This document shows positions 22,001 through 33,710 of a DNA stretch of 64,000 bases, piece by piece. Origin of the DNA: Crambe crambe. Taxonomy: Eukaryota; Porifera; Demospongiae; Poecilosclerida; Crambeidae. The notes under the pieces were generated by a model, which searched no databases, was not told the DNA's origin, and worked only from the letters and a program-made list of their open reading frames with translations. The DNA is taken from contig OZ004581.1 in NCBI GenBank assembly GCA_963924555.1, positions 2,666,001-2,730,000 of the forward strand, in the 5' to 3' direction. Made by a program: the position numbers and the translations under genes. Each line of letters starts with the position of its first letter. Position 1 is the first letter of the stretch.

Positions 22001-22947
22001 CAAGCACTGGAGCCTATCAGGTACTCACTTGCTCACTGTCAAATGCTGCACATAATTGTAGTAGTAGTTGTAGAGGCTCTAGCCTGGTACTTTGTTACAT
22101 ATAAACTCAACAGCAACTAAAGAGTTGTAGCACTAACTTGCTTGCTCACTGGCTATCAAAATTAATGTATCAAAGTGAATTGTAGGCGCTTGGCTTATCT
22201 AAGTACTTGTGGTAAGTATTTACAGCTTTTGATGCATGGAGATTTCTGGTTGGAACCACCACTTACATGACTCTTGTCTCTGACGCAATATAAAGCACTG
22301 GAGCCTATCATGCTCACTTGCTCACTGTCTAAACTAAACAGCAAAATCTTCTAAATTAAAGAGTTGTAGCACTAAAGAATGCTTGCTCGCTCGCTGCCAA
22401 CTGAATGTTGAACATTGCCCTAGTAGTATATACGTAATTATTATGTAGCCAGCAAAGGTATCCAACTAGGCCTAAAGCCTGAAGTAGCTATATCATGCAT
22501 GATCATCAATATCATGAAAAAGTTCTGTTGCAGTAACAACCTCACTTACGTAGCCCAAATTGTAATTAAGTGTGTGCTCACTTATCACTGAGACTAATAA
22601 GCTAGCATGCAGGATTTCATGTAGGTAGGCCATACATACTTCTTTGGTTCTTGATTCATAATAGCTCCACTCTCATTGCTAGCTCCAGTCTGGGGAGGAT
22701 TTTTATTGACAGGATCATCAGCTAGCTCTTGGCTCCTTGTGGCTTTGTCTACTCCACTCTCACTCTTAACTCCTGAGAGAGAAGGGGCCTTATCTTGGAG
22801 AGGATTGGCTAGCTCCTGGCTCCCTATGGCTTTGTTTTCTTCACTTACAAATCTGTGCACACAGACATTACCACCTCCTGAATGCTCAGGTTGGTCAGGA
22901 CCGTCTCTTTGACTCCTTCTACAACAACTTGTCAGCCTCTTCCACAT
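13040..22947 (-). CDS. NLR gene A: death-fold-like, NACHT, LRR protein
   Basis: Exons 22947-22640, 15979-15657 and 15594-13040 join in phase to 1061 residues. Exon 1 (about 1-102) starts MWKRLTSCCRRSQRDG and is hydrophilic, with an internal repeat (SQELAN / SQELAD). Exon 2 (about 104-210) is helical with the pattern of a death-fold/CARD-like domain (LYARQLIS, PLLDAVES, FAEFVHIL). Exon 3 carries a NACHT ATPase: Walker A GPPGVGKST at about 315-323, Walker B VLFILDGFDELP at about 386-398, then VLVTSRP. A helical region and irregular leucine-rich repeats follow from about 775 to the end. The plan is that of sponge NLRs, cytosolic sensors expected to oligomerise on ligand. Splice phases (2, then 1) match copies C and D. 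Intron 1 is 6.66 kb, swollen by foldbacks and repeats, against about 1.45 kb in C and D; intron 2 is 62 bp. The ligand and downstream partner are unknown. Confidence 0.85.
16722..16906. mobile_element. MITE in intron 1 of NLR gene A
   Basis: Inverted ends CACTGCAAAAACAGAATTG and TTTCGTTTTTGTAGTG extend inwards through GACTAATC / GATTAATC. A second copy lies at the same relative place in gene C (32191-32387), so it entered before the genes duplicated. Confidence 0.6.
16995..18990. repeat. Second composite block of 235-bp repeats and foldback units
   Basis: It contains two 235-bp palindrome-headed repeats (about 17014-17249, 17250-17480), an AAT microsatellite, one whole unit with foldback (17520-18328, hairpin 18057-18328) and a second unit (18361-18990) cut within its left arm. 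The order repeats the interior of the 4766-7449 element, but I see no matching terminal repeats here. It sits in intron 1 of NLR gene A. Confidence 0.8.
19375..19823. repeat. 449-bp foldback with arms of about 217 bp
   Basis: The left arm from ACAAGTGAATGC (19375) to about 19591 is the near-perfect reverse complement of about 19608-19823, which ends GCATTCACTTGT. The loop is only about 16 bp (ATGATCAAGGGCCAA region). The ends match those of the 260-bp foldbacks, but most of the arm is different sequence. Confidence 0.9.
20500..20761. mobile_element. MITE with CTACACAGCGAAAAATC ends, copy 1
   Basis: The left end CTACACAGCGAAAAATCTAC and the right end GTAGATTTTTCGCTGTGTAG are exact inverted copies. 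ACAACTTGTAACAGGT is also mirrored inside. Total length is 262 bp and there is no coding frame. Confidence 0.8.
21471..21732. mobile_element. MITE with CTACACAGCGAAAAATC ends, copy 2
   Basis: Same element, also 262 bp, carried along in the tandem duplication. It differs from copy 1 at only a few bases. Confidence 0.8.
21850..22390. repeat. Duplicated repeat with the TTGTAGGCGCTTG motif
   Basis: The stretch from about 21893 (ATTGTAGGCGCTTG, then TTGGAACCAC, then ACTTGCTCACTGTC) is repeated imperfectly from about 22178. A shorter relative lies in an intron of the phosphatase gene (about 59205-59280). No coding role is visible. Confidence 0.65.
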
Positions 22948-23373
22948 TGTGATTATAAAGCTTGATTTAAATAATTGAGACACTAAACTTAATGTTCTTT
23001 TGAGTGATAGCTAGCTACACATTCTCTAAAATTACTACTCTTATAGTAAGATATTATTATGCTGAACTTTAATTGGATTTTTGTGTATGTTATCTTGCTG
23101 TTGTGTAAACTGATACTTTCTATAATCATTGGCTGGCAGTGCAGGCCCATCAGTTATGCTTATACTCTAAAGTCTTAGATGATAACATGAATTAGGTCAG
23201 GTATCGCTATACACAGAGTTGATGTAACTTGTTTACAGTTTATCAGGATTACAGTTGTTTTTTTTTGGTTTGGTACATATGACATGATGCATACATTACA
23301 GATTATTTGGAAGAAATCATAATATTACTATCAGCATTACACACATGCAATGTTCAATCACTTACTTCTGTCT

Positions 23374-25370
23374 TTATATCGATTGCATGTGTTCATTTAT
23401 CGAAATTGGGCCTAAACAATCAAGATACATAATATTATACAGTTCTTGATCACAATCATAACAGCTAAACCGTTGATCTTGGAAAAATAATACTTGTAAT
23501 TCTTTTCTGTCTGTAAGTTCTGTGAATCCTATTTTAACTTCTTTCAAGGTAGTGCTTCTAATAAGTGCTTCTTTAAGTCTCCTCACATAATCTATATCAT
23601 CTTGATTGAAGATGCTGAAATCTAAATGCTTAAGAGCTAAATTGTTCTTTACTACATTTACCACTTGTCCAATTGGAGGCTTCATCCCAAATGAAATATG
23701 CATGGAAGTGAGATTAGTATTTGACTCCAAAGAAGAAAGTGAGTCCATTGAAGTCAGATGAATACTTAGTTCTCGTAAAGAGGAGGAAGCAAACATTGCA
23801 TCACAAAGCAATTTTGTGTCGAACAAGTGTAAATTATCAGGCTCACACTGTCCAATTTCTAAAAGTTCAAGTTTCCCATTAAAAGGGTGAATCAGTTTAG
23901 CAAGTAGTGTTGCAGATTGTAAAGTTTCAGGTAGAACAGAACGAATACTCAAAAATATTACATTGCTCTAATGAAGTTGATCTAGGACTTCTAAAAAATC
24001 ATCACCTAGATCCTGGTGATCCGAAAAAACAAGTGACTTTAGAAGCTTCATCGAAGGCAGTACTTGTGCTAACTGATTCTCTGCTAGATTCTCATTGCTG
24101 CTAAAAGAAAGATCAGTGATAAGTGAAAGTATATTTGCTGGATTCATCCTTAAATAAGGAACAGTAGACATTTTAACTAAATGTCGATCTATTTTAATTC
24201 TATTTATTTCACCTCCACATGGCACTCTTGAAGTTATCCCCCACATAAAGCTTTCAAAGTGTTTGAATATTTTCACATCCCAGGATGTTGTGGGGGTGCT
24301 GCTAGCAATACAATAGCCAAAAGCATACATGTCTATAGAGTCAATCGAGTTGTCATATTTTTTCATATTAACTGATTTTTTTTTATCATGGAAATTAATA
24401 CACTTGTAATCGAATTGAATTTGAGCCTCTAGTAAGCATTGAAGAAACAAGTTGGTTATAAAGAGCCTATCATCCTCAGTTGTACAAAAGACTTTATTTC
24501 GTAGAACATCTGTATTGAAGTACTTCAAACTAGTTAAGCCAGCTACAAATCTCCACACTACCTCCCACCGTCCATCCTCAATATACTTTTTAAAGACTTC
24601 CAAACCATCACAGGAAAGCTGGGAAATGTGGTAAGCTGCTAGAAATTCCTGTATTGTGAGATGAAGGAAGTTGTATGAAACTCGACTTCCTCCAAAGAGA
24701 GCTGTTACTGCATCAAGATTAAACTCCTAGGCACACTCTCAGCTTGGAATATTACTTTCTGGTCCACGGTTCCCTTAAAAGCTACTTCACATAGTTTTAA
24801 AAAATTAGCATAATATTCATCAGGAAGATCTGTAAAAGTATCTATACTACAAGAGTGATGCTTATCTTCAAGATATCTTTGAAGAATTGTAAGACAAAGT
24901 TGTGTGTACAGCTGAGTTAATGTCTGTGGTATTGGACATCCAGTCCTCCTATTATTTTTATATACCTCAATGACTATAGCTGCATTCAGAGGAATGTACA
25001 TTAAGCTGTTAATAGCTGGACTTTTAGAGGCAGATATATATACCAAATACACTGGAGGCATAATCTTTAACACACTCTTCAGTGAAGCCTAAGATCTCGA
25101 TTCGTCTTTCTAAGATAGAACGACAGCTCCTGAGGAGGTCAGCAGTAGCAGGTCTACTGGTTACCAGTACTGTACATTCTGGAAGAATGTCACCTCTAAT
25201 GAGATCGATCAAAAGCCCTCGTTGCCTAAGACTCATGGGAAGCTCCCTATGGCTTTGTTTTCTTCACTTATAAATTTGTGTGCACAGACATTATCACCTC
25301 CTGAATGCTCAGGTTGGTCAGGACTGTCTCTTTGACTCCTTCTACACCATGTTGTCAACCTCTTCCACAT
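23374..25370 (-). pseudogene. NLR copy B, exon 1 fused to NACHT by a deletion
   Basis: From the ATG at 25370 the first half of NLR exon 1 is present (MWKRLTTWCRRSQRDS to NKAIGS). At about 25247 it runs straight into the NACHT region after Walker B (LRQRGLLIDLIRGD, on another frame), so the rest of exon 1, intron 1, exon 2, Walker A and Walker B are missing. Compared with copy D, to which it is very close, the remaining part has a deletion of about 34 bp near 25040, one of 13 bp near 24716, a stop replacing Tyr near 23970, and small in-frame losses near 23915 and 23487. The C-terminal LRR part is otherwise well kept. The gene cannot make a NACHT protein and the decay looks recent. Confidence 0.85.
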
Positions 25371-27409
25371 TGTGATTATAAAGTTTGATATAAATATCAA
25401 ATCTCGAAAATAATTGAGACACTAAACTTAATGTTCTTTTGTCAATGAGTGATAGACCACGGTAATATGATTCTCTAAAATTACTACTTTTATAGTGTTA
25501 CATATATTATTATACTGAACTTTAATTGGACTTTTGTGTATGTTATCTTGCTGTTGTGTAAACTATAATCATTGGCTGGCTGCATGTGCAGGCCCATCAG
25601 TTATGTTATACTCTTAGACGATAACATGAATTTGGTCAGGTATTATAAGTGTCTAGCTACTTAGATCACTGTGGTTCCATACACAGTTTATAATGTTGTC
25701 TAAGCCAGTTAGATCACTCAAGTGACTACTCGGTTTACTATTCATAGTCATAATCTAACCTATACATCTCTGTGACTATAATGGGACATAATTATTTGGA
25801 TAAGTAGGTTGCATGTGACTGCTGATTACATACTGTGTATGTATGGGAATTATGAGACAAATCAGTTCTCTATAGCAAGGGCCTTGTACATTCAACAAGT
25901 ATTGTAAACCACAATAAACTTAGCTCAACTTACACTGAATATTATTATTACAACTGTCAATGTGGCCGACTTGTGGAATATCTCACAATCAAAGTAGGAG
26001 CACAATTTTAGCACACCTACGTAACAACTGACAAGACTACTAGCTACTTATACTGCACAGAACGATAAGATGTGTGTAGCTATGCAGTGATTGATCCATT
26101 GATGTGAATGCATGGTGGAGCTTACAGTCGGTCTTCATCAATCTATAACTAAACTGTCACATATTCACAATGACTATAGGCCACAAATTATTGACATTCA
26201 CTAACAACTTAATACTGTTACTCCACTTCCCCTTTTGAAGAATAGCTACATTTGTCCCATATTTGCTGGGAAACTCCTGGTGAAAAAATCAGGAGAAGCA
26301 CAATTCTGTTAGCTAAGTGGCTACATGGAATTCTAGCTATGTTAGGTCCTACATACATTATGACTAGAACTACTATATACACAGCAATTGATATTAGTGA
26401 TATATTGCATCATGTCAGTGTAGCAGTATACCTTGACCTCTGACCAGTAGACTATACTGAATTCTGTTATTTGAAGGAGCTGTATCCATCTGATTCAGGA
26501 TCCCCAATTAATTTTATCACCTTGAGAGATACATAGCTGTAGCTAAAGTCTATTTGCATTCACCTGCCCCTTGATCATTAGCAGAGAGAGTGGATAATCA
26601 GCTCTCTGTTGATGGAAATTTGGTTAAGAATTGAGAAAGTTATAGCAGTTAGCTATAGTGAATGATCAAGGGGCAAGGTGAATGCAAATAGATTTTAGCT
26701 ATGCTACACTTGCATTGATAATAATTAGTAGCTACATGCATGGTGTACAGTCATGCTTAATCTAAGGCAAGTAGGAATGGCTGTGTGTAAAGTTCGAAAA
26801 AGTTCATGAACTACCCCTCCTAATTTCAATAACCACACCCACTACCCAACTACTCTATCCCCCCATATGAGAGCAATAACCACACCCATTATTACCCAGC
26901 TACTCTATCCCTATATATTTCATACCCCATGAGTGCTCACACATGCTTTATTGCATGGTCTGACCTGCCTGGCTGCTTTGTAAAGTCAACCAAATTGTTT
27001 AGCAGCCATACGAGAAAAGGGTTGGCCCACACAAAACATAGATGAAATGAAGTTCAATACAAAGTACAGCATATAAAATTTCAGTAAGATAATAGCTAGC
27101 TATACGCAGGAGACATAGCTAGTCCATCCATGGATATATATTTTTTCCAAGCAGGATCATAGGCTATAATATAAATCTGCATCTTTAGGTGAGACTTCTT
27201 GAGTGATGGCTGTAAGCCATCAGATGAGTCAGACTTATCATAGATTGGATCTCAGAATGCATGAGCTCTTTTTGCTATATCTATATAGCTAGGTGTTTTG
27301 ATTAACGCTTACAACTGATGATGTAAGTGTAGCAGTAAAATGGCACTATACATGCACTATAACCATGCACACACCATGCACACACCATGCACAGAAAACT
27401 TATTTTTAT

Positions 27410-27440
<31 letters not shown>

Positions 27441-27718
27441 GGTTGTTGTTGTTGTTTTTTGTTGTTGTTGTTGTTGTTGTTTTTTGAAAAAAATGGACAA
27501 GCATGATCGGTTAATCCCTTGCATGTGTATGGAGTAATTACAGCTCAATAGAAGGAGGTTTTAGAACTAGATCAATCATGATGTAAATTATTAAGGAATT
27601 CATGACATATTATTATTGTACGCATGACAAAAAGACAGGATTATTGAACTATTACGTATAAGCAGCATTGTACATAACACATGATGTTCAGTCACTTTCT
27701 AAATGATTTTGAATGCAT
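25371..27718. other. Spacer between NLR relic B and the 3' side of gene C
   Basis: The first 270 bp are the shared NLR upstream region. An imperfect foldback lies at 26540-26702. Two related CACACCCA/CTACTCTATCC phrases lie near 26825-26920. A poly-T and GTT tract lies at 27414-27490. I see no gene. Confidence 0.55.
26540..26702. repeat. Imperfect foldback of 163 bp
   Basis: TATTTGCATTCACCTGCCCC and CTTGATCA at the left are mirrored by TGATCAAGGGGCAAGGTG and AATGCAAATA at the right. The loop region contains GAGAGAGTGG. Confidence 0.65.
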
Positions 27719-27860
27719 ACGTACATTTTATCATACAAAATCGGCTCCAAATCATGAATTTCATAACATTCTATAACAGCTGAAACGTTGATCTTCAAGA
27801 AATTAATTTGAGGAAATAATTGTCGCAATTCATTTATCCATGCTTGTTTATAAGGACGTG
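27719..27860 (-). pseudogene. C-terminal NLR fragment ending at a poly-G tract
   Basis: On the minus strand it resembles the last codons of the NLR exon 3 (the segment around ELxxLFPxxFxDxRF and the Cys/Tyr tail). It stops at a run of about 22 G (27861-27882). The sequence at 27530-27650 also repeats at 28310-28430, so the 3' end of gene C was partly duplicated in tandem. Confidence 0.65.
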
Positions 27861-28152
27861 GGGGGGGGGGGGGGGGGGGGGGAGCATTTGACCTACATGC
27901 ATATTAGTTAGTAAGTACGTATACATCCTAGGCCTTATTTAGGCTTGTCCCTTGATGCACAGATTATCTAGCTATCACAAAGAAGGTATGCTGAAAGATT
28001 GACAAAGAAGACTTGCCTGATCCATACCTGAAGCTATTTAGATCAATGATGTTTAAGTGGCCAAGCATCCAGTTTGGAGATTCTAATTGATAGGAATCTG
28101 TAATGATCCCTTTTCCTTGCTGTACTGCATTGCACTTATTTTTATTATTGTT

Positions 28153-28192
<40 letters not shown>

Positions 28193-28433
28193 GTTTTTTT
28201 TTGGGGGGGGGGGGGAGGAGACCACCAAAGATTGAGAATAATAGTTTATGGTACTTTTTCTGCAAAAGACAAGCACCGGTTGATCCCTTGCTGCACTGTG
28301 CATGTGATTACAGCTCAATACGGGGAGGTTTTAGAACTAGATAAAATCATGGTGTAAGTTATTAAGGAATTCATGACATAGCTATCAATGCCTACATGAC
28401 AAAAAAGACAGGATTGGGAAGATTATTATAGAA

Positions 28434-31400
28434 CTATGTATAGCTATTTGAATGAATATCTAATTTGTAGTACATTTCATCAAAAAGGTTTTCAATCTTT
28501 GAAATCGGTTGTATATAAGTATATGCTCCAACATCATATATTATGTCGACCGTATGACAGATAAAACGTCGATCTTTGAAAGATTCAGGAAATAATGGTC
28601 GTAATTCATTTATACATGCTTTGTTGTCATCAGGATCTGTAAATCCTGTGAATACTATTTCAATCTTTTTCAAGGTAGTGCTTTCAGTACATACTTCTTT
28701 AAGTCCTCTTACATATTCTATGTCATCTTGATGATGTATGTCGAAAATGCCAAAATTTAAACAGTCAAGAGCTGAATTGTTCTTTATTGCATTTACCACT
28801 TGTCCAATTGGAGGCTTCATCTCAAATGAAATATGAAGGTAAGTGAGATTAGTGTTTGACTCCAAAAAAGAAAGTGAATCAAGTGAAATCAGATGAATAC
28901 TTAGATCTTGTAATGAAGAGGAAGATAATATAATGTCACAAAGCAATTTTGTGTTAAACAAGTGGGAACTATCAGGCTCACGCTGTCCAATTGCTAAACT
29001 TTTGAGTTTCCCACTCAAGGGGTGAATCAGCTTGGTTAATAGTGTTGCAAAACGTTCAGATTGTAAAGTTTCAGGTAGAACAGATAGAATACTCAAAAAT
29101 GTCACATTGCTGTAGTAAAGTTGATCTAGGACTTCTAAAAGATCTTCACCTAGATCTTGGTGATTTGAAAAAACAAGTGAATTTAGATTCTTCATTGAAG
29201 GCAATACTTGTGCTAACTGATTCTCAGCTAGATTCTCATTGCTGCTAAAAGAAAGATCGGTGATAAGCGAAAGTATATTTGCCGGATTCATCAATAGATA
29301 AGGAACAGTAGACATCTTAATAGCATATCGATTAATTTCAATCTTATTTATTCCACCTCTGCATGGCACTCTTGAAGTTAGCCCCCACATAAAGCCATCA
29401 AAGTGTATGAATATTTCCACATCCCAGGATGTTGTGGGGGCACTGCTAGCAATACAATAGCCAAAAGCATACATGTCTATAGGATCAATTGAATTATCAT
29501 ATGTATTTTTGGTATTTACTGATATTTTTTTATCATGGAAATTAATACACTTGTAATCAAATTGAATTTGAGCCTCTAGTAAACATTGAAGAAAAAAGTT
29601 AGTTATAAAGAGCTTATCATTTTCAGTTGTACAAAAGACTTTATTTCGTAGAATATCCGTATTGAAGTACTCCAAACTAGTTAAACCAGCTACAAATCTC
29701 CACACCACCTCCAACCGTCCATCCTCGATATATTCTTTAAAGACTTTTGGACCATCATGGGAAAGCTGAGAAATGTGGCAAGCAGCTAGGAATTCCTGTA
29801 CTGTGAGATGAAGGAAGTTGTATGAAACTCGACTTCCTCCAAAGAGAGCTGTTACTGCATCAAGAAATCCAAAGTGGATTAAACCTCTAGGCACACTCTC
29901 AGCATGGAATATCACTTTCTGGTCCACGATTCCCTTAAAAGCTACCTCACATAATTGTAAAAAATTAGCATAATATTCATCAGGAAGATCTGTAAAAGCA
30001 TCTATACTACAAGAGTGATGCTTATCTTCAAGATATCTTTGAAGAATTGTGATACAAAGTTGTGTGTACAGCTGAGTTAAGGTCTGTGGTATTGGACATC
30101 CAGTCCTCCTGCTATTTTTATAAACTTCAACGACTATAGCTGCATTCAGAGGAATGTACATTAAGCTGTTAATAGCTGGACTTTTAGAGGCAGATATGTA
30201 TACCAAGAAATCTTTTAACATTTCAGGCTCTGATGAGAACACACTGGAGGCATAATCTTTAACACACTCTTCAGTGAAGCCTAAGATCTCTATTCGTCTT
30301 TCTAAGACAGAACAACAGCCCCTGAGGAGGTCAGCAGTAGCAGAAGGTCTACTGGTTACCAGTACTGTACACTCTGGAAGAATATCACCTCTAATGAGAT
30401 CGATCAATAGCCCTCGTTGCCTAAGACTTACGGGAAACTCATCAAAGCCATCAAGAATGAATAAGACACCTTTGCCTTCAGCATCTATCACCTCTTTAGC
30501 TACAGCTTGTTGCAGTTCGCTATCGAGATGAGGAAATAGACCAGCAGCATCTTTGATATCTTGTACATCCTTCTCTCTGAACCTGTGAAGTACCACCAAG
30601 CTGTACTGCTGCATGGATGGGATCTCATCCCACCTCCTGCATAGCTCCCAAGCCAGTGTGCTTTTACCTACTCCCGGAGGACCCTCTACCAGAACCAGTG
30701 GCAACTGCCCATTTTTCTTGGCAGGTTTCAAGATATCTTCAAAGTGTATTTCTTGTCTCCTTTGAAGACTCTTTTCGACATTGCCTTGTAAGGTGTTTTT
30801 CATGATATCATTTATATCACGTGGTGTGTATTTTGCCACTGCTAGTCTAATATACTCCTTACTTGGAGTTGGAGGGAACTTGCCGTCATTCGAGACTGGG
30901 CTTCTGTGATACTTCCTTTTAAGGAATTCAGAATAGCGGGAAATAGTAGGGGGAAGAGCATGAAGCATGGGTCCAGGTGATTCACATGTGGAACCTGCAT
31001 AATTTTATTCAAAATAAGGCTCACTACATGCGTGAATCTTGAAATTGCGCAAAACCTTTTATATATATTATTTTACTTACAGTAACTCTGAACCAGTTCA
31101 TCGGCTAGTTCGTGTAAGTATGGTTCAGAATCCAGGATGTGGACAAACTCCGCAAAGATGGAAGCCTTTAATCTCATCTTAGACTCAACAGCGTCCAGTA
31201 ATGGTATTGTCCTGACTGTTGTTGTATGAGCCTCATTCAAGGCCTTGTTCTTTGTTTCATTTGAAATCAGTTGTCGAGCATACAGGGCGTTAGTAACGTT
31301 GGATAGATCATTACTGATGATGTCGTTTAGAGTTTCTCGGAGTCTCCTAAAGGTGCTTACTGCCTTGTGTGAGTCAATGGAGGCTAGCAATTGGGCATAA

Positions 31401-32771
31401 TATCTGCATAAAAAAAGATTCATTAAGTTCTAGTCCCACCTTTTTCACATCCTTCCATATCCTGCTAGCTTTTTGTCAAATAGTAGCTAGCCTGAGTTAC
31501 CTGGTAACAGAAATGCATGCATGCACGTTTATAGCTTGGCTAATTAGATAACTGATTTGTGTCACAGTGTGTATAAAATTATTAATTTTTCAATTTTTTA
31601 AAATAAATGCATAACTTGTAGCTTGCCACCAAGAATTATGCAAGTGGCCACATAGTGCTAATTACTATTGTAGATACAATGTACCTGATGATGCTATGGG
31701 TAGCTATAATTGTACTGAATTTAACGGTTATAAGGGTGCTCATAAATTTTTATTAGCAGGCATTATTTTAGAAAATTTGCAGCCATCAATTTTTTTGTGA
31801 TGAAAGAGTACTGGTACTATTATTTAAATTGTTTGTTTTCTTGTTTTATTTGTTTTTGTTTGTTTATTCTTTTGTTGTTGTTGCTTTTTTGTAGCTTTTA
31901 GATTCCACAATTGTCAAGTACACATGGTTTTTGGATGAAAATAATGAGCATGGAAAGCTATTAAATCCAAAATTTAAATAATCATTCTTTTTATGCGTAT
32001 CTATAGCTAGTACTGACAGTAGCTATGTACATCTCATTGAAGTATAATGAAGTGTGCAAACTAAACATCTTGATGGCAAGTGTAGCTTCTAACTTGTTCC
32101 ACTAACAACTATGCTTGGGGAGGGTGTGCCACCACCCTTAATTCTGTGTATCACGGCCATTGCCATGCTTTCAAAGTATCTAACAGGCTATATTCTGCAA
32201 AAGCAGAATTGTTATTTTGATAAACATACCAGTTAGCTAGGTGAGACTAATCATTGTTGAAATAACCCAGCAGTTATTTTATGTTCACCAAAAATATACG
32301 TATAGCTAGTGTCATTTTGACAGATTTCAAATGATTGATCTCACCTGACTAATTAGTAGGTTTAATAACAATTTCATTTTTGTAGTGATATAGAGTCATA
32401 TTGTATGCTAACTGTCATTCTCACTTAATTATTTTTTTTATCAGCAGTTCAGATTTTAGCATACATAATAGTACATACGTAATTGTTATGTAACCAGCAA
32501 AGGTACTATCCAACCAAAGCAAATATAATTATAGGTCTAAAGCCTGAAGTAGCTATATCATGCATGATTGACCATCAATATCATGAAAAAGTTTTATTAC
32601 AGTAACAACCTCACTTACATACATAGCCCAGAATTGTAATTAAGTGTCACTTATCAGTCAATATCACTGAGACTAATACAAGCTAGCATGCAGGATTTCA
32701 TATGATCTTTGATCCTTACACTGTATCTAAGCAAGGATTTGAGATAGCTAGCTTGCATATCCCTAGTTAGA

Positions 32772-32846
<75 letters not shown>

Positions 32847-33185
32847 CACACAGGTAGGCCATACGTACTTCTTTGGTTCTTGATTCACAACAGCTCCACT
32901 TTCATTGTTACCTCTAGTCTGAGGAGGGTTTTTATTGATAGGATCATCGGCTAGCTCTTGGCTCCTTATGGCTTTGTCTTCTGTGGTAACTCCACTCTCA
33001 CTTTTAGCTCCTGAGAGAGAAGGGGCCTTATCTTGGACAGGATTGGCTAGCTCCTGGCTCCCTATAGCTTTGTTATCTTCAGTTATAAATCTGTGTGCAC
33101 AGACATTATCACCTCCTGAATGCTCAGGTTGGTCAGGACTGTCTCTTTGGCTCCTTCTACACCAACTTGTCAACCTCTTCCACAT
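28434..33185 (-). CDS. NLR gene C: death-fold-like, NACHT, LRR protein
   Basis: Exons 33185-32869, 31403-31081 and 30994-28434 give 1066 residues. Exon 1 reads MWKRLTSWCRRSQRDS and holds two related blocks (KAIGSQELANP, KAIRSQELADDP). Exon 2 is the death-fold-like domain and is nearly the same as in D. Exon 3 has an intact Walker A and DGFDE Walker B (DGFDEFP here, with F for L). Against gene D the NACHT part is almost unchanged, while the C-terminal LRRs and tail differ clearly, including a gain around ESFKDRRF. This is the pattern expected if the LRRs contact the ligand. Intron 2 is 86 bp; the donor of exon 1 is followed within about 25 bp by a long TA repeat. Confidence 0.87.
32191..32387. 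mobile_element. MITE in intron 1 of NLR gene C
   Basis: It is the counterpart of 16722-16906 in gene A: ends near TCTGCAAAAGCAGAATTG and TTTCATTTTTGTAGTG, with the same inner TTGTTGAAATAACC. A GCTAG insertion and other small changes distinguish it. Confidence 0.6.
32775..32844. repeat. TA dinucleotide repeat next to the exon 1 donor of gene C
   Basis: About 34 TA units lie just downstream of the donor at 32868 on the coding strand. Gene A lacks it at the same site. Confidence 0.9.
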
Positions 33186-33480
33186 TGTGATTATAAAGTT
33201 TGATATAAATCTCGAAAAATAATTGAGACACTGAACTTAATGTTCTTTTGAGTGATACACTGCAGTAATGTGATTCTCTAAAATTACTATAGTGTTATGT
33301 GTAAGTAGCTATTATTATACTGAACTTTAATTGGACTTTTGTGTATGTTATCTTGCTGTTGTGTAAACTGATACTTTTTATAATCATTGGTTGCAGGCAG
33401 TGCAGTTGGCATTCTGATAAGTGTTATCATCCTTCTCTTCAGGGCCAGCTTGATCATGTCATCTATTCTCAGGCCCATCA
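33186..33480 (-). promoter_or_regulatory. Upstream region shared by NLR copies A, B and C
   Basis: Upstream of exon 1 of gene C, the phrases TGAACTTTAATTGGA, TGTGTATGTTATCTTGCTG and TTGTGTAAACTGATACTTT also occur in order upstream of gene A (about 22985-23180) and of relic B (about 25395-25600). The region upstream of gene D differs. It probably contains the promoter; no single factor site is clear. Conservation could also simply reflect recent duplication. Confidence 0.45.
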
Positions 33481-33710
33481 GTTATGTTATTCTCTTAAGA
33501 GTATAACATAACTCAAGATAACATGAGGTATCAATAAGTGTCTATACACAGAGTTGATGTACAGTTTATCAGGATGTTTTTTGTTTGGTACATATGACAT
33601 GATGCATACATTAATTTTTATACAGGACAAAAATGACAATATAATAATTTATTTGGAAGAAATCTATCAGCATTACATAGCATGCAATATTCAATCATTT
33701 GCTTCTTTTC

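Noticed and set aside
27340-28357. Short frames on both strands with poly-Val, poly-Cys or poly-Asn
   Set aside because: They translate poly-T, GTT and poly-G tracts.
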